41,658 nucleotides of DNA from Candidatus Sumerlaeaceae bacterium (GTDB taxonomy: Bacteria; Sumerlaeota; Sumerlaeia; Sumerlaeales; Sumerlaeaceae). Positions within the stretch are counted from its first letter, which is position 1. Every line of letters starts with the position of its first letter. Below the pieces are notes generated by a model. It ran no database searches and was not told the origin of the DNA. It saw only the letters and a program-made list of their open reading frames with translations. The stretch spans positions 1-41,658 of the forward strand of contig JAOAAY010000034.1 in the NCBI GenBank assembly GCA_026418615.1, written 5' to 3'. Position numbers and translations under genes: made by a program. This document shows positions 15,764 through 24,745 of this stretch, one piece after another.

Positions 15764-18090
15764 CGATCCAAACGGCTTACCGCGGGTCGTTTTTCCTTCT
15801 GTGCCTATGGGGACTGACGGCTCTGCTACTTACCGGCGAGTATAGCCTCGGTATTATCTCGCTGGCTTATTTGGGGGTGATGGTTGCGTTTGCAGCCTCG
15901 GTGCGCGGCGTAAAGGTTCGAGCGGGTTACATCAACCTGCTTACCCTCACTGTTTTTGCCGGCGTTGCTCTCATCGCCCGCCGTAGTCTGCTGGATGGCG
16001 CTGTGTTTTTTTTCATGTATTTGCAAGTCGCCAAACTGCTGACCTTCCGAACCACAAGAGATGCATTGTGGATTTACACGGTCATCTTTTTCCAAATTGT
16101 CGCCGCGGCGGTCCTCACTACCTCCATCGGTTTCCTGATCGTTTTTCTCGTTTATGTGATTCTCATGCTCGTATCGTTGTCGCTGTACAACCTGCACCGC
16201 AGCGGGGAAATCGCCGATCGGCAACTTGCCGGGCTCGACCTTGGGGCGGCGGAGCGGCTCGGCTTCCCCCGCCCCGTGATGGCGCGCGTCCAAGACGGCG
16301 AATGGCGACGAAGCCGTTTACCCCGCAGATTCGGCTATGCCACGCTCGGCCTTCTGGGTTTCGTGGTGACGATCACGGTGCTTTTTTTCCTGTGGATTCC
16401 GCGGCTCTCGACCCAACGGATCCTAACCCCTTTGGGACCGCGCGTTCAGGAGGAATCGGTTTCGGCATTCAGCGAGTCCGTAGAGTTTGGCTCCTTCGGC
16501 AAGATCAACCTTGACGGCAGTGTGGCCATGTATGTCCGCCCGCTCGACGGACCGCGCCCGCCGGCCGTCCGCATGCGGGGCGTGGCTTTGGACACTTTCG
16601 ATGGACAGCGCTGGATGCGTACCACGGCGGCGGTGTCCGGAACGCCTTTTGAGCGCTTCAGCCGGCGTTCCCAAGCGCCCCGGACCTTTCTCGTTATTCA
16701 GCCGCCGTTTGTAACGAATTTCATTTTCGGGGTCACCTTCCCGAGCGCCCTCGGTCTTCCGCGCGATTTGCCGGTTATCTTCGATCCGGTGAGTAACGCC
16801 GCGTGGCTTCCGACGGCTCTCAGCCGGGAAATCCATTATTTTGTCGAGTCGCGAGTGGAAGACCTCGACGCCCGAGAAGATCCGTTGGTTCTTTATCCGC
16901 CGCATCCATCCGACGAAACCGATTCGGCAATCCGGCTCGGTATGAGCGTTCGTGAACTTCTGCGCGCCGGCCTCGGGCAAGGCGCCGCATCGCGTCGGCG
17001 AGCGCCAGGCGATCCGGCCCGCGGCAATTGGCCTGCCGGACGACGGGCGCGCGCCGACTTCCTCGCCCGGATCGCATTGCCCCCCGATTATCGTGAGCGT
17101 TGCCTTGAGGTTCCCCGTTCGCTGGACGCACAGCGTCTGTCTGCTCTCGCGCGGGCTTGGACGGACGGCACGACAACTCCTTATCAGGCGGCAATGGCCA
17201 TCGAACAGCGCCTGCAGCGCGACTTCCAGTACACTTTGGAGAGACCGGTCGAGGGCAATCACATCGAGGACTTTCTGTTCCGCACCCGGGCGGGACACTG
17301 TGAGTACTTTGCCTCGGCCATGGTCATGCTGTTGCGTTCGATCGGCATCCCGGCGCGAATTGTCAATGGTTATTACTGCGCCGAGTGGAATCCCATCGCA
17401 AACGCCTTCACGGTTCGCCAGAGCGATGCGCATTCCTGGGTGGAGGCCTACTTCGACCACTACGGCTGGATGACCTTCGAGCCGACGCCTGCCTCCGGCA
17501 TCGGACGCGCAGCCCCGGTCTCGCCGCTCATGCTGGCCTTTGGGCGCGTCATGGATGCGCTCAAGGTCCGGTGGTACCGATATGTGATTGACTACAATTT
17601 TCGTGACCAATTGATCATGATCCGCGGGATCATCCGGCTTCAAGCGGCTGTCTCGGGTTTCTTCGACCGGATCTCGTTTGGCCAGAATGGATTCGAGGAC
17701 ATGCAGGGCTATGACGGCACAACTATGTTTGGTTTTGCGGTTGTTCTGGTTGTCTGTGCTGTGGGATCCTTGGGCCTGTTCTTGCTGCTGCAGGCTGTGG
17801 TGAAGCGTCTCGGACAAAGCCGGGAGACCGGGTCACGGCGCCGTCGCATGTCAGTGCGTTTTTATTCGGAGATTTGCGATTTGCTTCGTCGGCGCGGGAT
17901 CGTCAGGCCGCCGCACGAAACCCCCGGCGAATTCGCTTTGCGTGTATCGCGTCAGCCGGATTTGGAACCGCTGGTGGAAGTCACGGATTGGTACTACCGT
18001 GAGCGATACGGCGACATGCCGCCATCACCTGCTGAACGCGAGCGAATCCGGCAATTCACTGAAAATCTGCGGCGAAGTCCTCGTCAGTAA
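15760..18090 (+). CDS. Transmembrane transglutaminase-like protein (TgpA type)
   Basis: 776 residues from the GTG that overlaps the DUF58 stop (GTGA), behind a CAGGGTGG ribosome site. About six N-terminal membrane helices are followed by a large extracytoplasmic domain, a late helix (about 650-670, FGFAVVLVVCAVGSLGLFLL) and a cytoplasmic DUF4129-like tail (YSEICDLLRRRGIVRPPHE). The transglutaminase core has TRAGHCEYFASAM (C514), DAHSWVEAYF (H558) and WMTFEPTPA, where E574 sits at the usual Asp. Family members are anchored cysteine hydrolases or ligases facing the periplasm; the substrate is unknown. As recalled, the spacing C-44-H-16-E equals that of Pseudomonas TgpA. Confidence 0.9.
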   Translation: MTIQTAYRGSFFLLCLWGLTALLLTGEYSLGIISLAYLGVMVAFAASVRGVKVRAGYINLLTLTVFAGVALIARRSLLDGAVFFFMYLQVAKLLTFRTTRDALWIYTVIFFQIVAAAVLTTSIGFLIVFLVYVILMLVSLSLYNLHRSGEIADRQLAGLDLGAAERLGFPRPVMARVQDGEWRRSRLPRRFGYATLGLLGFVVTITVLFFLWIPRLSTQRILTPLGPRVQEESVSAFSESVEFGSFGKINLDGSVAMYVRPLDGPRPPAVRMRGVALDTFDGQRWMRTTAAVSGTPFERFSRRSQAPRTFLVIQPPFVTNFIFGVTFPSALGLPRDLPVIFDPVSNAAWLPTALSREIHYFVESRVEDLDAREDPLVLYPPHPSDETDSAIRLGMSVRELLRAGLGQGAASRRRAPGDPARGNWPAGRRARADFLARIALPPDYRERCLEVPRSLDAQRLSALARAWTDGTTTPYQAAMAIEQRLQRDFQYTLERPVEGNHIEDFLFRTRAGHCEYFASAMVMLLRSIGIPARIVNGYYCAEWNPIANAFTVRQSDAHSWVEAYFDHYGWMTFEPTPASGIGRAAPVSPLMLAFGRVMDALKVRWYRYVIDYNFRDQLIMIRGIIRLQAAVSGFFDRISFGQNGFEDMQGYDGTTMFGFAVVLVVCAVGSLGLFLLLQAVVKRLGQSRETGSRRRRMSVRFYSEICDLLRRRGIVRPPHETPGEFALRVSRQPDLEPLVEVTDWYYRERYGDMPPSPAERERIRQFTENLRRSPRQ

Positions 18091-18102
18091 CAACCCGCCT
18101 CA

Positions 18103-20010
18103 TCACTCTGTGGGCACGATCATGCTGAGGATCCCAAGGGAGGAGGGAAGTTCGAAAGTGGCCGGAGCGACCGAGACGGACTCCCCCACTCGCGGCGGCA
18201 CGAACGGCTCATAACGACTCTGCTGAAATGTCATCCATACAAACCTTGGATCCTCCAAGTCGCTGGGGAATTCCACCCGGATGGCTGCCGGACGCCCGTC
18301 AGGAGTGAGGCGCAGGACCTCGACCGTGCAACCGCCCGCCTGAACGCGTTGCCCGAGAGCCATTTGGTGGTCGGACCTGCGAAAAATCCTGTCCATGGTC
18401 TGCACGAAGTAGGTTACCGAGACTTTCGGCAGAACCCCTTTGCCGTGCGCTGCATCGCCGGGCCTCACGAGAAAGCCGCCCGATGGCTCGACCACGAGAG
18501 TTCGGGAATCCAGACGGGTCAATTGAACGGGTGTCACCCCGGACGAAAGACCTAATAGCATGGGCACGCCAGACTCAGGCCCGCCCCCGGACACAAGCCC
18601 CACATACATGAGGAAAAAGCCTCCAGGCGGGCATGGACAGACGAGTTGTCGGCCGTTCAACAGAGCCCTGTCTGGCATGCGGCCGGGCTCAAGGCCCACG
18701 ATGCGACTGAGAAGACTCAGGTTGCCAATGCGACTTGGTAATAGTCCTGCGGCCAGTGGTCCGTGCACGAAAAGGAGGAACGCAACGAATCCAAACATGA
18801 CGCGACGAGGGAAGACCGTGCGCGGAATCCAGGCCGCACGACCCAGGACCCCTCCCGCCAGCAGGGCAAGCAGGCCGAAGAACCCGAAGCCGCAAGGGAG
18901 CAAAAGGCGATCGGACGGCAGGGTTCCAAAACCGGGCACAAGGCAAAGGACCATGCCCGTCAGGTAGAAACGCGCCAATGGGCTGTGGCGCAGTAAGGGC
19001 AGGAGTAACCATAATAACATGGCTACCCAGAGCACGCATCCTGCAATGAAGCCCCGCTGCAGCGGCAAGGCCAGCAGGGAAATGAGATCCGCGCTCACAA
19101 GACCAGACTGCGCCTGCACAAGCAGAGGCCATCGCCATAATGCCCCGGCCGCAAACCTTGCAGGGTCGCGTGCCGGATCCACATAAAACTCTGAACCGTT
19201 CGCTCCAAATCCCAACAAGGAATGGGCAGCATACCAGGTCAGCCCCACCACGGCATACGGGGCAAGTGACAAAGCCCGCCGGGGCCACGACGGAACCGGA
19301 TCAAGAAACAAAGCGAAAGCAAAAAGGTATGCGGCCATGCCGACCCCCGACTCGCCGCCAAGGAGAGAAAGCCCAAACGCCAGCGGCGCCAGTGCGGCGG
19401 TGCTGCGGCTAAGGTTCCGGCGCCAGCGGTCATGCAGGATCAGTGCGACCAGACCAAATAGCATGCTCACGAGCGCATTGCGGTTTGCGATCCAGGCAAA
19501 AGGTATAGCATGCGCATCGTCCACTGAAAATAGCACGACAGCCAGCCCGGCCGCGGGCCGTGTGCCTAATTGGTGGCGATAGACCACCCCGGCGATCAGT
19601 ACCAGCGCGGCGGCCCACGCAAGGCTGTGGGCATGATGCCACGCCGGATTGTCGGGCCATAGACGCGAATCGAACCAGTGGGTCAGCGCTGACAGGGGCC
19701 GCCAGAAGGCTACGCGCAGAGACTCATGAGTCCACCAAGGTAGCACCCCAAGTTCGCGCAAACGCTCGACATCCTGCTCGTCGCGCATGAATGAAAATAA
19801 ATTCATGGCCGACTCGATCGGACCGGAGTCTCGCAGAACCAGCCTGTGATAGTGGTCGTCGAGCAGAAACCCCGTTCCAAACGACGGCAAGGCAAGCAGG
19901 ACCGCAGTAAGCGCGGCCACAGCCGGTATCCAAGGCGATTGCAGAGCAATTCGCACACCCACGGCCATTGGCTCGATCCATTGCCGCAAAGGATCAGACC
20001 AGTGCGTCAC
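18103..20010 (-). CDS. Polytopic GT-C glycosyltransferase-like membrane protein
   Basis: 635 residues with about ten or more membrane segments. The first periplasmic loop has GFLLDDHYHRLVL, with an Asp-Asp pair (D51-D52) where GT-C enzymes place catalytic or metal-binding acids. Next comes AFWRPLSALTHWFDSRLW, a pattern common in GT-C-like proteins. A soluble C-terminal region (about 430-635) seems beta-rich and has no family I recognise. GT-C enzymes transfer sugars from lipid-linked donors outside the inner membrane. The ATG at 20010 lies 17 bases inside the deacylase gene; Met15 (19968) would avoid the overlap. It converges with the transglutaminase gene, 12 bases away. Confidence 0.75.
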   Translation of the reverse strand: MTHWSDPLRQWIEPMAVGVRIALQSPWIPAVAALTAVLLALPSFGTGFLLDDHYHRLVLRDSGPIESAMNLFSFMRDEQDVERLRELGVLPWWTHESLRVAFWRPLSALTHWFDSRLWPDNPAWHHAHSLAWAAALVLIAGVVYRHQLGTRPAAGLAVVLFSVDDAHAIPFAWIANRNALVSMLFGLVALILHDRWRRNLSRSTAALAPLAFGLSLLGGESGVGMAAYLFAFALFLDPVPSWPRRALSLAPYAVVGLTWYAAHSLLGFGANGSEFYVDPARDPARFAAGALWRWPLLVQAQSGLVSADLISLLALPLQRGFIAGCVLWVAMLLWLLLPLLRHSPLARFYLTGMVLCLVPGFGTLPSDRLLLPCGFGFFGLLALLAGGVLGRAAWIPRTVFPRRVMFGFVAFLLFVHGPLAAGLLPSRIGNLSLLSRIVGLEPGRMPDRALLNGRQLVCPCPPGGFFLMYVGLVSGGGPESGVPMLLGLSSGVTPVQLTRLDSRTLVVEPSGGFLVRPGDAAHGKGVLPKVSVTYFVQTMDRIFRRSDHQMALGQRVQAGGCTVEVLRLTPDGRPAAIRVEFPSDLEDPRFVWMTFQQSRYEPFVPPRVGESVSVAPATFELPSSLGILSMIVPTE

Positions 20011-21610
20011 GACCCCGCTGAAGCAGACGCCCGCCCCGCTGCCCGGTTTCCCTGCCGTTGACCACCGTGGGAACGCCGTTCACAACGACGGCGTCGAGCC
20101 CATCACAAAATTGGTGGGGAGAGGTGAAAACCGACCGATCCTCAAACCGTGCCCAGTCAATGACGAGCAGGTCAGCCTGATAACCGACCTGAACCCGCCC
20201 CCGTCCGCGCAAACCGAAGGTGTCGCAGGGTAGAGCGGTCACTTTGGCCACCGCCGATTCGAGTGTCATCAGCGGACGCTCTTTTACATAGTCACGGAAA
20301 AACTTGGCAAACGACCCGTAGGCGCGCGGGTGGGGTGTGTCATGGGACAACGGCCCGTGCGGCGCCCGGCAAGCAGCGTCAGTGCACACCATCCCGAGGG
20401 GATGCAACAGCGCCAAGTCAGTATCTTCCTGGCTCATAGTGAAATTGCAGATGGATGTGGTCAGGCGCCCGCGCACCAACAACTCGGCGAACATTTCTCC
20501 GGCATCCAGACCCGCGTCGCGCGCAGCGTCGGCGATGCTGAGCCCCTGATACTTCTCAAACTCTGGCGCTCCTGCCTCGCAAATCAGAACAGATGCCCAG
20601 CCGTCGCGCCCCTCGTTGTGTTCAGCAGCCTCGCGAATAATCCGACCGCGCAATTGCGGATCCTGCAGGCGTTCAATTGTCCGGTCGCGCCCTCCGTCAC
20701 ACGCCCAGCGGGGCAAAAGCGATGCGAGTTGGGTGCTCGATGCAATGTAAGGATATTTGTCGAAACGCACGCGGCCGCCGCGCGCATTCGTTTGCTCGGC
20801 CTGCTCGATCACGCGCTTCACCTTGCCCCAATTGCGCGGGCCGCTGGCTTTCAGATGACTGAATTGCCCCTGACACGCCGCATTCTCCACGACTGCGAAG
20901 AACTCGTTTGCTGCCTCGAGCAGGGTGTCTCCCTCGCCGCGAACATGCGAGGTGTACATGCCTCCGCGCCGGGCTGCAGTCTTTTGAAGTTCCACGAGTT
21001 CCTCCGTGGAGGCAAACAATCCGGGAGCGTAGATCAGGCCTGTTGAAAGTCCAAGGGCGCCCGCGTCAACGGCGCGCTCCACCTCGCGCTCCATCGCTTG
21101 CATTTCGGAACGGGTTGCCGGGCGATCCTCGTAGCCCAGAACCGCGCCGCGCACATTGCCGTGACCCACGAATGTCGCCAAATTGAAAGCCGGGCGGGCG
21201 GCCTCGAGACGCGAGAAATAACCGTCCACATCCGTCCAGTCGATATCGAATCCGTATTTGGCATGGGCCTCGCGCTCTTCCTCGAGAATCGGGCCTGCCA
21301 GCGGAAAAGCGCTGTATCCACAGTTGCCCACAATCTCCGTAGTAATGCCCTGCCTGATTTTCGATGCGCCGGAGGGATCAATAAGAATGTTGATGTCGCT
21401 GTGGGAGTGAACATCCACGAACCCCGGCATGACGAGCCGCCCGCTGGCGTCAAGAATCTCTGCGTCCGTCTCCCCCGTTAAGTCGGATTGCGTGGGGTTG
21501 CGCCGGATCACATCCGCAATCTTGTCACCCTCAATAACAACATCGGCCTCAAACGGCGGACTCCCTGTCCCGTCCACGAGCAGACCGCCGCGGATTATCA
21601 GATTTCCCAC
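19994..21610 (-). CDS. N-acyl-D-amino-acid deacylase (amidohydrolase superfamily)
   Basis: 538 residues. Residues 1-60 form the beta-sandwich start (LIIRGGLLVDGTGSPP). The metal site begins GFVDVHSHSD (H68, H70). GNCGYS supplies the family's conserved Cys (C97), and HVRGEGD and FSHLKASG follow. Near the end are MSQEDTDLALLHP and HPRAYGSFAKFFRDYV, typical of D-aminoacylases and related deacetylases. It may release D-amino acids from N-acyl forms, for example in wall turnover; the substrate is unproven. It starts with GTG at 21610. It follows the LolD-type ATPase gene after 80 bases, and its 3' end overlaps the GT-C gene. Confidence 0.9.
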   Translation of the reverse strand: MGNLIIRGGLLVDGTGSPPFEADVVIEGDKIADVIRRNPTQSDLTGETDAEILDASGRLVMPGFVDVHSHSDINILIDPSGASKIRQGITTEIVGNCGYSAFPLAGPILEEEREAHAKYGFDIDWTDVDGYFSRLEAARPAFNLATFVGHGNVRGAVLGYEDRPATRSEMQAMEREVERAVDAGALGLSTGLIYAPGLFASTEELVELQKTAARRGGMYTSHVRGEGDTLLEAANEFFAVVENAACQGQFSHLKASGPRNWGKVKRVIEQAEQTNARGGRVRFDKYPYIASSTQLASLLPRWACDGGRDRTIERLQDPQLRGRIIREAAEHNEGRDGWASVLICEAGAPEFEKYQGLSIADAARDAGLDAGEMFAELLVRGRLTTSICNFTMSQEDTDLALLHPLGMVCTDAACRAPHGPLSHDTPHPRAYGSFAKFFRDYVKERPLMTLESAVAKVTALPCDTFGLRGRGRVQVGYQADLLVIDWARFEDRSVFTSPHQFCDGLDAVVVNGVPTVVNGRETGQRGGRLLQRGRDALV

Positions 21611-21690
21611 GAGCGAAAGCGCCTTTCGAAGAAGTTTTGTTGCGACTCAAGGCAATCAAAGGATTGGAGTCGGCAAACTGCAAGTGCCGA

Positions 21691-22419
21691 TCAGGCAGCG
21701 GCTGAAAGTTTGCCGTTTAGAAGCGTCAGCATCGGGATTTCAAAGTCCGTGGCAATCGGATCATGCGTCACGATCACCAGAGCGGTTCCTTGCTGCGTGC
21801 GATACCTCAGCAACAGGTCATAAATCTCCCGCGCCGTGTCCGTGTCGAGATTGCCCGTGGGCTCGTCGGCAAGCAACAGACGAGGACGGTTGCAGATAGC
21901 CCGGGCGATGGCCACACGCTGGCGCTGCCCGCCCGACAACCGCCGGATTTCAGTGTTTGCCAAGGCGGAAAGTCCGACTTCGTCCAGTGCCTCCAGCCCG
22001 CGCCGCCGGGCTTCGCGCAGGCCCATCTGGCTGAAAAGCAGGGGCACGATGACATTTTCCAACGCAGTGCGGCGCGTGCGTAAGAAAAAACTCTGAAAGA
22101 CAAACCCAACGCTCCGGTTACGGAAATGCGAGAGTTCCTCGTCGGACATGGCCTCAAGATGCCGCCCCTCGAATAACACCTCACCGCTGTCGGGTCGGTC
22201 CAACCCTCCGAGAATGTTGAGGAGAGTTGTCTTCCCAGTGCCGCTGCGCCCAACCAGTGCGACCACTCCCCCGGGCGGCAGACTGAAATACACGCTGTCG
22301 AGCACCGTCACGGGACCGGCGCCAGATATGTAACTTTTTGTCACACCCCGCGCTGATATCAGTTCCAAATTGGCTGTTGAGTCCGTCAAAAGCCCGACCG
22401 TAACCTCTGCGACCGGCAT
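21691..22419 (-). CDS. ABC transporter ATPase, LolD/MacB type
   Basis: 242 residues from the ATG at 22419, chosen because GGAGA lies 4 bases before it; an upstream Met at 22467 would overlap the divergent gene. Motifs are Walker A GRSGTGKTTLL, Q loop FVFQSFFLRTRRTALENVI, signature LSGGQRQRVAIARAI, Walker B LLLADEPTGNLDTD and switch His in VTHD. The ADEPTGNLD form marks the LolD/MacB/FtsE branch, whose members pull lipoproteins or substrates from the inner membrane with FtsX-type permeases. No permease is adjacent, so the cargo is unknown. About 25 residues precede the ABC core. D-aminoacylase and GT-C genes follow on the same strand. Confidence 0.9.
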   Translation of the reverse strand: MPVAEVTVGLLTDSTANLELISARGVTKSYISGAGPVTVLDSVYFSLPPGGVVALVGRSGTGKTTLLNILGGLDRPDSGEVLFEGRHLEAMSDEELSHFRNRSVGFVFQSFFLRTRRTALENVIVPLLFSQMGLREARRRGLEALDEVGLSALANTEIRRLSGGQRQRVAIARAICNRPRLLLADEPTGNLDTDTAREIYDLLLRYRTQQGTALVIVTHDPIATDFEIPMLTLLNGKLSAAA

Positions 22420-22445
22420 CGAGTCTCCGACGGCGGCCTGCGCAT

Positions 22446-22979
22446 TTGAAAAAACTGATCCGATCACTGCTGCGGGTTCCTGAAAAGGTGGACACCCGCT
22501 TTTATCTTCAGTATCTGTTCTTCAAGCATGTGTTGCGCGTCAACACCCGCGTGCCGTGGCCTGTTCACTTTACCTCCCGAGTCGTCTGCCCGGAGCGCGT
22601 GCGGCGGGGTCGCGCCACTTACCCGGGCGATATGCCGGCTTGCTACATACAGGCGATTAACGGCATCGAAATCGGCGACGAGACCATCCTCGCGCCGGGG
22701 GTCGGATTGATTAGCGCCAATCATGACCCAGAAAACCTCGACCGCCATTTGCCCTGCGAGCCCATCCGCATCGGGCGTCATTGCTGGATTGGGATGAACG
22801 CGGTCATCCTGCCGGGTGTTCAGTTGGGAGATTACACAGTGGTCGGAGCCGGAGCCGTCGTTACACGAAGTTTTCCGCAGGGCCACTGTGTCGTGGCCGG
22901 CAATCCGGCCCGCATCATTCGGGAATTGTCATCGGGGGGCGCACCGCACAATACCGAACACTCGGCGCACGATAGTTGA
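22446..22979 (+). CDS. Hexapeptide-repeat acyltransferase (left-handed beta-helix)
   Basis: 177 residues. The C-terminal half holds hexapeptide repeats (GIEIGDETILAPGVGLIS, PIRIGRHCWIGMNAVILPG, QLGDYTVVGAGAVVTRSF) and the closing VVAGNPARIIREL of the WcaF/VatB/NodL-like group. The catalytic His is probably H93 in SANHD. Such trimeric enzymes move acetyl groups from acetyl-CoA to sugars, antibiotics or polysaccharide units. It starts with TTG at 22446, without a clear ribosome site; a GTG at codon 15 is an alternative. Only 26 bases separate it from the divergent LolD-type gene. Confidence 0.85.
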   Translation: MKKLIRSLLRVPEKVDTRFYLQYLFFKHVLRVNTRVPWPVHFTSRVVCPERVRRGRATYPGDMPACYIQAINGIEIGDETILAPGVGLISANHDPENLDRHLPCEPIRIGRHCWIGMNAVILPGVQLGDYTVVGAGAVVTRSFPQGHCVVAGNPARIIRELSSGGAPHNTEHSAHDS

Positions 22980-23144
22980 ACTATTCGGAGCCCACCGATG
23001 CGCGGTCCCCGCACGGACTGCCCGAGTCCATGGTCCACGCGGCCTACTGTTGCGAGTCTTTTGACTCTTGAGGCTTCCATACGGCGCGAATCTTGCTCAT
23101 GCCCTACTGCAGGATTTTCCCATTTTTCCAACGGAGGGACTATT

Positions 23145-23654
23145 ATGTCCAGCATCACCCTGAAGGCGCTCGGCGTCGCGGCCTGTTTTGCTCTGGCCGG
23201 AATCTCAAATTTGGCTTTTGCGGAAGAGTCCAAGGCGCCGGCTGAGAAGCCGGAGGCTAAAGTGGAGGCCAAGGCCGGCGCGACCCGCGAAGGCCGTCCC
23301 GCGGCTTTCATGCTGAACCTGCGCGCCGCGAAGAGTTTGAGTTTGAACGCGGAACAGACCTCAAAAATCGCGGAACTTGAAAAGGAGTATCGCGAAAAGG
23401 TTCAGGAGATGCGCAGGACGGCTTCGGCTGCTGATGCCACCACCGCAACGGATCCTGCCGCGGGCCGGGCTGCCATGCGCGAGGCCAATCAGAAATTGAA
23501 CGCTGAATTCTCCGCGAAACTCGATGCCATCCTGACGGCTGAACAAAAGGCCGAATTGAAGACCAAAATCGAGGAGATGATGGCTCAGCGCGGGCCTCGC
23601 GGCGAGGGGCGTCGCGGTCGCCCGCAGACTGACGAGCAGGCTAAGCCTGAGTAA
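23145..23654 (+). CDS. Exported Spy/CpxP-like small periplasmic protein
   Basis: 169 residues behind a strong GGAGGG ribosome site eight bases from the ATG. The signal peptide ends ISNLAFA|EE. A Lys/Glu/Ala-rich low-complexity spacer follows, then a helical part with two LTxxQ-like motifs (LSLNAEQTSKIAEL and ILTAEQKAEL), as in Spy/CpxP chaperone-like proteins. The C-terminus is basic and Gly/Arg-rich (RGPRGEGRRGRPQ). The role is likely periplasmic, binding unfolded proteins or envelope components, but this is family inference. The 165-base upstream spacer should hold its promoter, and it ends at a strong terminator, so it is probably monocistronic. Confidence 0.82.
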   Translation: MSSITLKALGVAACFALAGISNLAFAEESKAPAEKPEAKVEAKAGATREGRPAAFMLNLRAAKSLSLNAEQTSKIAELEKEYREKVQEMRRTASAADATTATDPAAGRAAMREANQKLNAEFSAKLDAILTAEQKAELKTKIEEMMAQRGPRGEGRRGRPQTDEQAKPE

Positions 23655-23686
23655 CGATTTCGCGCTAGCAAGATCCCGGCACTTGC

Positions 23687-23723
23687 GAGGCCGGTGCGGA
23701 GATGTCCGCACCGGCCTCTTTTT
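23687..23723. terminator. Strong rho-independent terminator after the Spy-like gene
   Basis: A perfect 13-base stem (23687-23699 with 23706-23718), loop AGATGT, then TTTTT (23719-23723) on the plus strand. It lies 32 bases after the Spy-like stop and about 20 bases before the stop of the convergent FemAB-like gene. The minus strand side lacks a T-run, so it mainly ends plus-strand transcription. Confidence 0.92.
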
Positions 23724-23743
23724 ATACGAATCCCGGGCTTTGA

Positions 23744-24745
23744 CTATCGTTTCAGCAAATCGAGCATGGTCTTGCCGAGTCTGATGAGAGGGGCGCCAAG
23801 GTACTCGGCTTGGAAGTGCATCTGAAGGCGCGGGTTGAAGCCTTCCTTGAATCGCGCGATGGACGGTATGTTGGCCCCAACAAAATCAAAAGTGTTCCAC
23901 GCCTCGCAGGCGTGAGCCTTTACAATCTCCCAGATCAAGAGCGAACTCACCCCTGTGGAGAGGTAGTCCGGGTGAGTAGCGGCGAGTTCGTAGTAAAGTG
24001 TTCGCTGAAATTTAAGCGTTACAATGTATGAGGCAAGCCGACCGCCATGGTGCGCGGCCATGACTTGCCGGTAATCCCGCAACGGCTCGGCACCTGCGAC
24101 GGCATCGAACATTTCTCGCGAAACTGGGCATTCCTCGCCACGCCGGGCAAATGTAGCCTCCAAAAGCGCATAGCCCTCAGCTGGTTCCATCTCGTCCGAC
24201 AGGTCAAATCCTTCGCGCTCGGCCTTTTTGATTTGCCGCCGGACGCTGCCGTCAAACCGCTGCCAGATCTCCTCGGCGGGAAGTTTGAGATTGATCAGGT
24301 AGGTGAATCGCGGAGTGAGCCGGTACCCTGCCTGAATCAGCGGGCGCATGTCCTCAAGATGCGGCGGATTGATGAGGTTCTGATACGCATATTCCTTTTG
24401 CATCCACTGCGTCAGCGCTGTCAAAACCTCGGATTGACGCGATGTTTGGTCGGACAATTTTTCCCCGAGCGGACTTTCAAGAATAAACCCTGCGTAGGGC
24501 GTCACAAGGGGCGTAACGGCCGTGCGTTGACCATAACGCTCCCGATCCAACGCCACACATCCCCCCACCAGCATGAAGCCGTCGAAGCATCCCATCAATA
24601 CGAGTCGAGCCGGCGCAAAGGCCGAGTCGATCACTCGCTTCCACACGGAAGTGTGAAACAGCGTGCCGTGGGGTGAGGACGCAACGAATTCGTCCCAAGT
24701 GTCGAATTCATGCGGCTCGATGAGTCTGACGGTCAGCGTGCTCAT
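23744..24745 (-). CDS. FemAB/GNAT-like acyltransferase (Acetyltransf_6 type)
   Basis: 333 residues with no membrane segment. Two GNAT-like halves are visible: an N-terminal start (FDTWDEFVASSPHGTLFHTS) and a C-terminal acyl-transfer half (RRQIKKAEREGFDLS, YYELAATHPDYLSTGVSS, and FDFVGANIPSIARFKEGFNP). Such proteins transfer aminoacyl groups to lipid II, or act in exopolysaccharide clusters, including PEP-CTERM-linked ones. Its start overlaps the stop of the GT4 gene by four bases (ATGA). The pairing with a glycosyltransferase favours polysaccharide or glycan modification. Confidence 0.85.
   Translation of the reverse strand: MSTLTVRLIEPHEFDTWDEFVASSPHGTLFHTSVWKRVIDSAFAPARLVLMGCFDGFMLVGGCVALDRERYGQRTAVTPLVTPYAGFILESPLGEKLSDQTSRQSEVLTALTQWMQKEYAYQNLINPPHLEDMRPLIQAGYRLTPRFTYLINLKLPAEEIWQRFDGSVRRQIKKAEREGFDLSDEMEPAEGYALLEATFARRGEECPVSREMFDAVAGAEPLRDYRQVMAAHHGGRLASYIVTLKFQRTLYYELAATHPDYLSTGVSSLLIWEIVKAHACEAWNTFDFVGANIPSIARFKEGFNPRLQMHFQAEYLGAPLIRLGKTMLDLLKR

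Noticed and set aside
16423-17817. Minus-strand frame of 464 codons
   Set aside because: Antisense to the transglutaminase catalytic core; its composition is not protein-like.
22998-23144. 49-codon N-terminal extension of the Spy-like gene
   Set aside because: It would hide the signal peptide; the ATG at 23145 has a strong GGAGGG site and the correct signal sequence.
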